From Planctomycetota bacterium (lineage in GTDB: Bacteria; Planctomycetota; MHYJ01; WSZJ01; JACPWG01), in the NCBI GenBank assembly GCA_016197205.1, contig JACPWG010000186.1, positions 1 to 64,000 of the forward strand: a stretch of DNA of 64,000 bases, written 5' to 3'. Position numbers and translations under genes: made by a program. This document shows positions 61,114-64,000 of this stretch, piece after piece; position 1 is the first letter of the stretch, and each line of letters begins with the position of its first letter. The notes beneath the pieces are model-generated. The model made no database searches. It was given only the letters and a program-made list of their open reading frames with translations, and was not told where the DNA came from.

Positions 61114-61680
61114 ATGCCCGGGCGACCGAAGCTCTACTATCCCGCGATCCTGCGGGAAGTCCGGTCGGTCATCTCGCGCGTGAATCCGGACGACACGCTC
61201 GAGCTCCTGCGACGACTCGTGAAGGCGCGTCGCGTCTTCGTCGCGGGCCAAGGTCGGAGCGGCCTCATGGTGAAGGCCTTCGCCCAGCGCCTCATGCACC
61301 TGGGGCTGCTCGTGCACGTCGCCGAGGAGATCACGACCCCGCGGATCGGCCCGGGGGACGTCCTCCTCGCGTGCTCGGGTTCGGGCGAGACGCGCGTGAC
61401 GATCGACGTGATGGCCGCGGCGCACGAAGCGGACGCGGCGGTGGTGCTCCTCACCGCGGCGCCTGACGGACGCGGCGGGGACTTCGCGGATCTCCTGATT
61501 CATTTGCCGGCGGGCACGCCCGGCGCGAACGGCAAGGGGCTGGTCCGCACCATCCAGCCGCAGCGAACGCTTTTCGAACAGACGCTGCTCTTGTATCTCG
61601 ACTCCCTCATCCTGAGCCTGCGGGACCGGCTGGGCGTGAAGGAGCAGGAAATGCGCCGGCGACACAAGAACATCGAGTGA
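61114..61680 (+). CDS. SIS-domain sugar isomerase, 6-phospho-3-hexuloisomerase-like
   Basis: 188 residues from the ATG at 61114 (GAGAGG upstream). SIS fold: RRVFVAGQGRSGLMVKAFAQ, GDVLLACSGSGETRVTIDVM, FEQTLLLYLDSLILSLRDRL. The SGSGET loop and length (about 185) fit 6-phospho-3-hexuloisomerase (HxlB), which converts hexulose-6-phosphate to fructose-6-phosphate in the ribulose monophosphate route. The partner synthase HxlA is absent from the window, so another phospho-sugar role is possible. Co-transcribed with the LonB-like gene. Confidence 0.75.
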   Translation: MPGRPKLYYPAILREVRSVISRVNPDDTLELLRRLVKARRVFVAGQGRSGLMVKAFAQRLMHLGLLVHVAEEITTPRIGPGDVLLACSGSGETRVTIDVMAAAHEADAAVVLLTAAPDGRGGDFADLLIHLPAGTPGANGKGLVRTIQPQRTLFEQTLLLYLDSLILSLRDRLGVKEQEMRRRHKNIE

Positions 61681-61898
61681 CGGCGCTTTCGGCGCAAGGA
61701 CGATACTCCGAGTTCGGCTCGCGCCCGAAAGTCAAAAACGAAGGAATAGCGCCCGCGCAAGAATTACTTTACATATTCGTGGATCGACCGATGCCTGGGG
61801 GCGCGGGCCTCCGGCCCGCGCAGCGCGGCCCAGAGGGCCGCGCCCCCAGGAGCCTCGAGGACTGAGTCTGCACAGTTATTTTTGCGCGGGCGCATAGC

Positions 61899-61965
61899 CA
61901 CCGAAGACGCCGAATTCCACGACGGGTCGTTCGGTGTCTTCGGCGAATTCGGTGGCTCGTCCCTT
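61899..61965. repeat. Facing pair of ACCGAAGACGCCGAA repeats
   Basis: GCCACCGAAGACGCCGAATT then GTTCGGTGTCTTCGGCGAAT and TTCGGTGGC form an inverted pair, the same family as at 2274 and in the 84-bp tandem array. The 61800-61860 stretch just before it is a set of GC-rich palindromes (GCGGGCCTCCGGCCCGCGC). Confidence 0.55.
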
Positions 61966-62029
61966 CAGGTGTGCGCGCAGGCGCTTCGACCGCTTGAACA
62001 GTCGTCGTGAAGCCGAACGGTGGGGAGCC

Positions 62030-62923
62030 ATGAAGATCCGGATCATCGGCGTGCCGGTGGACCTGGGCGCGGGCCGGCGCGGCGTGGACATGGGGCCGAG
62101 CGCGATCCGCTATGCCCAGCTTCAGGAAAAGCTCCGCAGCCTCGGCCACGAGGTCGACGATGCCGGGGACATGGAGGTCGCGATCCCGGAGACCCAGGCG
62201 GTCCGGGACTCGAAGCTGCGGTATCTCCCTGAGATCGTGGCTTTTTCCCGCGTGTGCGCGGACGCGGTCGAGAAGGCGCTGCGCGAGGGGTGCTTCCCGC
62301 TCGTGCTCGGCGGAGACCACTCGATCGCCGTCGGCACGCTCTGGGGCGTGACCCGCGTGAAGCGCGACTGCGGCGTGCTCTGGTTCGACGCGCACGGAGA
62401 CTTCAACACCGCCGAGACGACGCCGTCGGGCAACATCCACGGGATGTCCTTCGCTTCGTCGTTGGGCATGGGCGCGCCCGAGCTGACGCAAAACCCGCTG
62501 CCCGCCTCGCGGCTCAGCCCCCGCCGGTGCGTGCTCATCGGCGCCCGGAGTCTCGACCCCGGAGAGCAGCGCCTGCTGCGGGCCTCCGGCGTCCACGTCT
62601 ACACGATGCACGAAGTGGACAAGTACGGCATGAAGGACGTGGTCGGCCGCGCGCTCGACGAGATGCGCGGGGCGGACGGCGTGCACCTGAGCTTCGACAT
62701 GGACGTCGTGGACCCGCGCGAGGCGCCCGGCGTCGGCACGCCCGTGCGCGGCGGGATCACGTTCCGCGAGGCGCACCTGGCGATGGAGCTCGTGGCCGAG
62801 GCACGCGTGGTGACGTCCATGGAGATGGCGGAGGTCAATCCGATCCTCGACCACCAGAACCAGACCGCGGAGCTGGCGGCGCACTTGATGGCGTCCGCGC
62901 TCGGCATGAGAATCATGGCCTGA
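62030..62923 (+). CDS. rocF: Arginase/agmatinase-family ureohydrolase (arginase-like)
   Basis: 297 residues from the ATG at 62030 behind GGGGAG. The opening IIGVPVDLGAGRRGVDMGPSA is the arginase signature, followed by the manganese-binding motifs LVLGGDHSIAVGT, LWFDAHGDFNT (DAHxD) and HLSFDMDVVDPREAPGVGTP (SxDxDxxDP). EMAEVNPILDHQNQTAELA completes the active site. Hydrolyses arginine to ornithine and urea; agmatinase is less likely given the GRRGVDMGP opening. No other arginine genes are nearby. Confidence 0.9.
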   Translation: MKIRIIGVPVDLGAGRRGVDMGPSAIRYAQLQEKLRSLGHEVDDAGDMEVAIPETQAVRDSKLRYLPEIVAFSRVCADAVEKALREGCFPLVLGGDHSIAVGTLWGVTRVKRDCGVLWFDAHGDFNTAETTPSGNIHGMSFASSLGMGAPELTQNPLPASRLSPRRCVLIGARSLDPGEQRLLRASGVHVYTMHEVDKYGMKDVVGRALDEMRGADGVHLSFDMDVVDPREAPGVGTPVRGGITFREAHLAMELVAEARVVTSMEMAEVNPILDHQNQTAELAAHLMASALGMRIMA

Positions 62924-62938
62924 CGCGAGGTGGAGCCC

Positions 62939-63238
62939 ATGGGCGCGGACCCGGCCGACGAGGGACCGAAGAGCACGACCCAGTGCGCGGTTTGCAAGCG
63001 CACCTGGACCGGCGTCCGCCGGCCACCGGCCGCGTTCGACAAGGGCTTCTTCAATCACACGACCCTGTACTACCGCTCGAAGGCGCCGGACCAGCCCATC
63101 TGCTGCCCCAAGTGCAAGGCCTGGTATTGCCTCGAACACTGCTCCCTCGACCCGTACACGAGCACCGGGCTCTTTCCCTTCGGCAACGACGTCTCCTGCC
63201 CCTCCGGCCACGGCTGCGGCCGCATCCCCGACATGTAG
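62939..63238 (+). CDS. Small zinc-binding protein of unknown function
   Basis: 99 residues from the ATG at 62939 (GAGGTGGAG upstream), 15 bp after the arginase stop, so co-transcribed. Cysteine pairs CAVCKRTW, CCPKCKAWYCLEHC and CPSGHGCG suggest at least one treble-clef or FYVE/B-box-like zinc site (CxxC...CxxC...CxxHC). No signal peptide. No known family. It may regulate or modify the upstream enzyme; that is inference from position. Confidence 0.6.
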   Translation: MGADPADEGPKSTTQCAVCKRTWTGVRRPPAAFDKGFFNHTTLYYRSKAPDQPICCPKCKAWYCLEHCSLDPYTSTGLFPFGNDVSCPSGHGCGRIPDM

Positions 63239-63296
63239 TCTCTCAGCGCCGAATTCCTTTCCGTCGCGGAAAGGAATTCGGCAGGCTGAGAGACTA
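63236..63296. repeat. 61-bp near-perfect palindrome at the gene end
   Basis: TAGTCTCTCAG...CTGAGAGACTA encloses GCCGAATTCCTTTCC and GGAAAGGAATTCGGC around the 5-base loop GTCGC; only three unpaired bases interrupt the stem. It begins with the stop codon of the zinc-binding protein gene. It may act as a strong bidirectional terminator or be a MITE/REP-like palindromic repeat. Confidence 0.75.
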
Positions 63297-63331
63297 CCCT
63301 CCGTAGCTCGCCACAGCGAGCGAAGGAGGGT
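63296..63331. repeat. Second palindrome (ACCCTCC...GGAGGGT)
   Basis: ACCCTCC-GTA-GCTCGC-CACA-GCGAGC-GA-AGGAGGGT forms a stem directly after the first palindrome. No gene is seen between here and 63704. Confidence 0.5.
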
Positions 63332-63704
63332 CGAGCTGTTGCTTGCGGCTCCACCGCGTCGGGACAACGACTCGAGAAAACGCCGGCGAACAGCGATCGG
63401 CGTCGGGTTCGGCTCAAGGGACCGGTCCGAGGCCATCGCGCTTCGCCCGTCGTCGGGTCGTTCATGTAAAGCGGTCGTTGCAGCGCCGTTTCGCGCCGGA
63501 ACGCTCGCCGGCTGCGCCTGACGTCAGCCCACCCACCTTTCCCCGGCGTTCTTCACGCGCGCCTCCCCCACAACCCCCGTCCCGACGTGCCGGCGCCATC
63601 CGCCTCGCGCGCCGGTACGCCAGGGCACGAACCTTGCGATGCCTGCTCAGTGGCGCTCTTGGTGCGCGCCGAAGGTCCGTCCAGTCGCGATCGGAGGTTT
63701 CCGC

Positions 63705-64000
63705 TTGGGTTCCCCGCGCCGCCCCGCCTTGCTCGCCCTGCTCGCCGCCGTCGGCTGTTTCCTCGCGGCCCCGTTCGCCTGGGCCGGCGCCGAAGTCGGC
63801 ATCGACATGATGGCCCCCATCGACACGTCGACCGGCCACGCCGGCCCGAACACCGACCCGGACCTCCTCGCCTCCACCCACGCGCGCTGGGTCCGCATCA
63901 ACTACATCCTCGGCCCGTCCTCCACCCCCGAGCCGACCTTCGCCGTGTACGACGCCATCGTCAACGGCGTCCGCTCCCGCGGCGTGCGCGTTTACATGCT
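63705..64000 (+). CDS. Secreted glycoside-hydrolase-like protein, N-terminal part (cut by window edge)
   Basis: TTG start at 63705, eight bases after GATCGGAGG. Signal peptide ALLALLAAVGCFLAAPFAWA-GA, then VGIDMMAPIDTSTGHAGPNT, HARWVRINYILGP and YDAIVNGVRSRGVRVYML, a pattern of a beta-alpha barrel opening in which strand 1 (GIDMM), 'WVRINY' and 'GVRVYML' strands alternate with helices, as in clan GH-A hydrolases. About 98 residues are visible and the frame is open at the edge. The family cannot be fixed from this much. Confidence 0.55.
   Translation, partial: MGSPRRPALLALLAAVGCFLAAPFAWAGAEVGIDMMAPIDTSTGHAGPNTDPDLLASTHARWVRINYILGPSSTPEPTFAVYDAIVNGVRSRGVRVYM

Noticed and set aside
61677-61865. 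Short plus-strand frame after the isomerase gene
   Set aside because: It consists of GC palindromes and has no ribosome site.

Overview
The window is high-GC bacterial DNA that most resembles a planctomycete (Planctomycetota) or a close relative. Evidence for this is three large Ser/Thr kinases of the GGMGxVY type (one opening with a zinc ribbon, one followed by a very long TPR tail), an ECF-like sigma factor of the planctomycete type, a DUF1570-like metallopeptidase, many secreted proteins of unknown function, and intergenic repeats that translate to the PLPHGRGS, VVPPSGG and ATEDAEDTE strings familiar from planctomycete genomes. Assignment is by recognition only; no database search was run.

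Layout. 1-3589: electron-transfer block on the minus strand, with an MtrB/PioB-like outer-membrane porin (cut by the left edge), a decaheme DmsE/MtrA-like lipoprotein, a tetraheme cytochrome and a fused AhbA-AhbB (NirDL-like) siroheme decarboxylase. 4107-6324: DUF1570-like peptidase and branched-chain aminotransferase. 6537-11225: an alpha-2-macroglobulin gene whose reading frame is interrupted only by a TGA exactly where the thioester cysteine codon should be. 11388-17361: heparinase-like lyase, WD40 protein, two uncharacterised proteins. 17448-20719: tetraheme cytochrome / TAT-type FeS protein / NrfD-type membrane subunit, a quinone-linked redox complex. 20879-28280: receiver domain, TPR protein, Ddl-like ATP-grasp ligase, protoglobin-histidine kinase, divergent UspA, DinB, fatty-acid desaturase. 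28764: tRNA-Ala. 29345-31517: three related secreted cysteine-rich proteins. 31981-47657: signalling region with three kinases, an RsbW-like/STAS fusion, an ECF sigma factor and tRNA-Leu. 47705-55882: secreted TPR protein, SPFH protein, a truncated ROK kinase fragment, CPBP protease, dynamin-like GTPase, rRNA methyltransferase. 56656-64000: trmD-rplS, ruvB, LonB-like protease, SIS isomerase, arginase-family enzyme, a zinc-binding protein and the start of a secreted glycosidase-like protein.

How it fits together. Two multiheme cytochrome clusters, a siroheme-decarboxylase homologue and a globin-coupled kinase point to a respiratory organism that lives at or across oxic-anoxic boundaries and may exchange electrons with the outside. 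The kinase/anti-sigma/ECF block is a dense regulatory island. The most striking observation is the in-frame UGA at the thioester cysteine of alpha-2-macroglobulin, with a short hairpin at bacterial-SECIS distance downstream; it is either a selenocysteine (selenoester) macroglobulin or a very fresh inactivating mutation.

Intergenic DNA is rich in mobile or repetitive sequence: two MITE-like families (one with a perfect 9-bp target duplication), a 211-bp duplicated composite repeat, an 84-bp tandem array before trmD, and five copies of a dispersed GC-rich repeat. Runs of exactly eight A or T occur far more often than base composition predicts. Clear sigma70-type promoters (TTGACA with a good -10) precede tRNA-Ala, kinase 2, the RsbW/STAS gene, trmD and the LonB gene.
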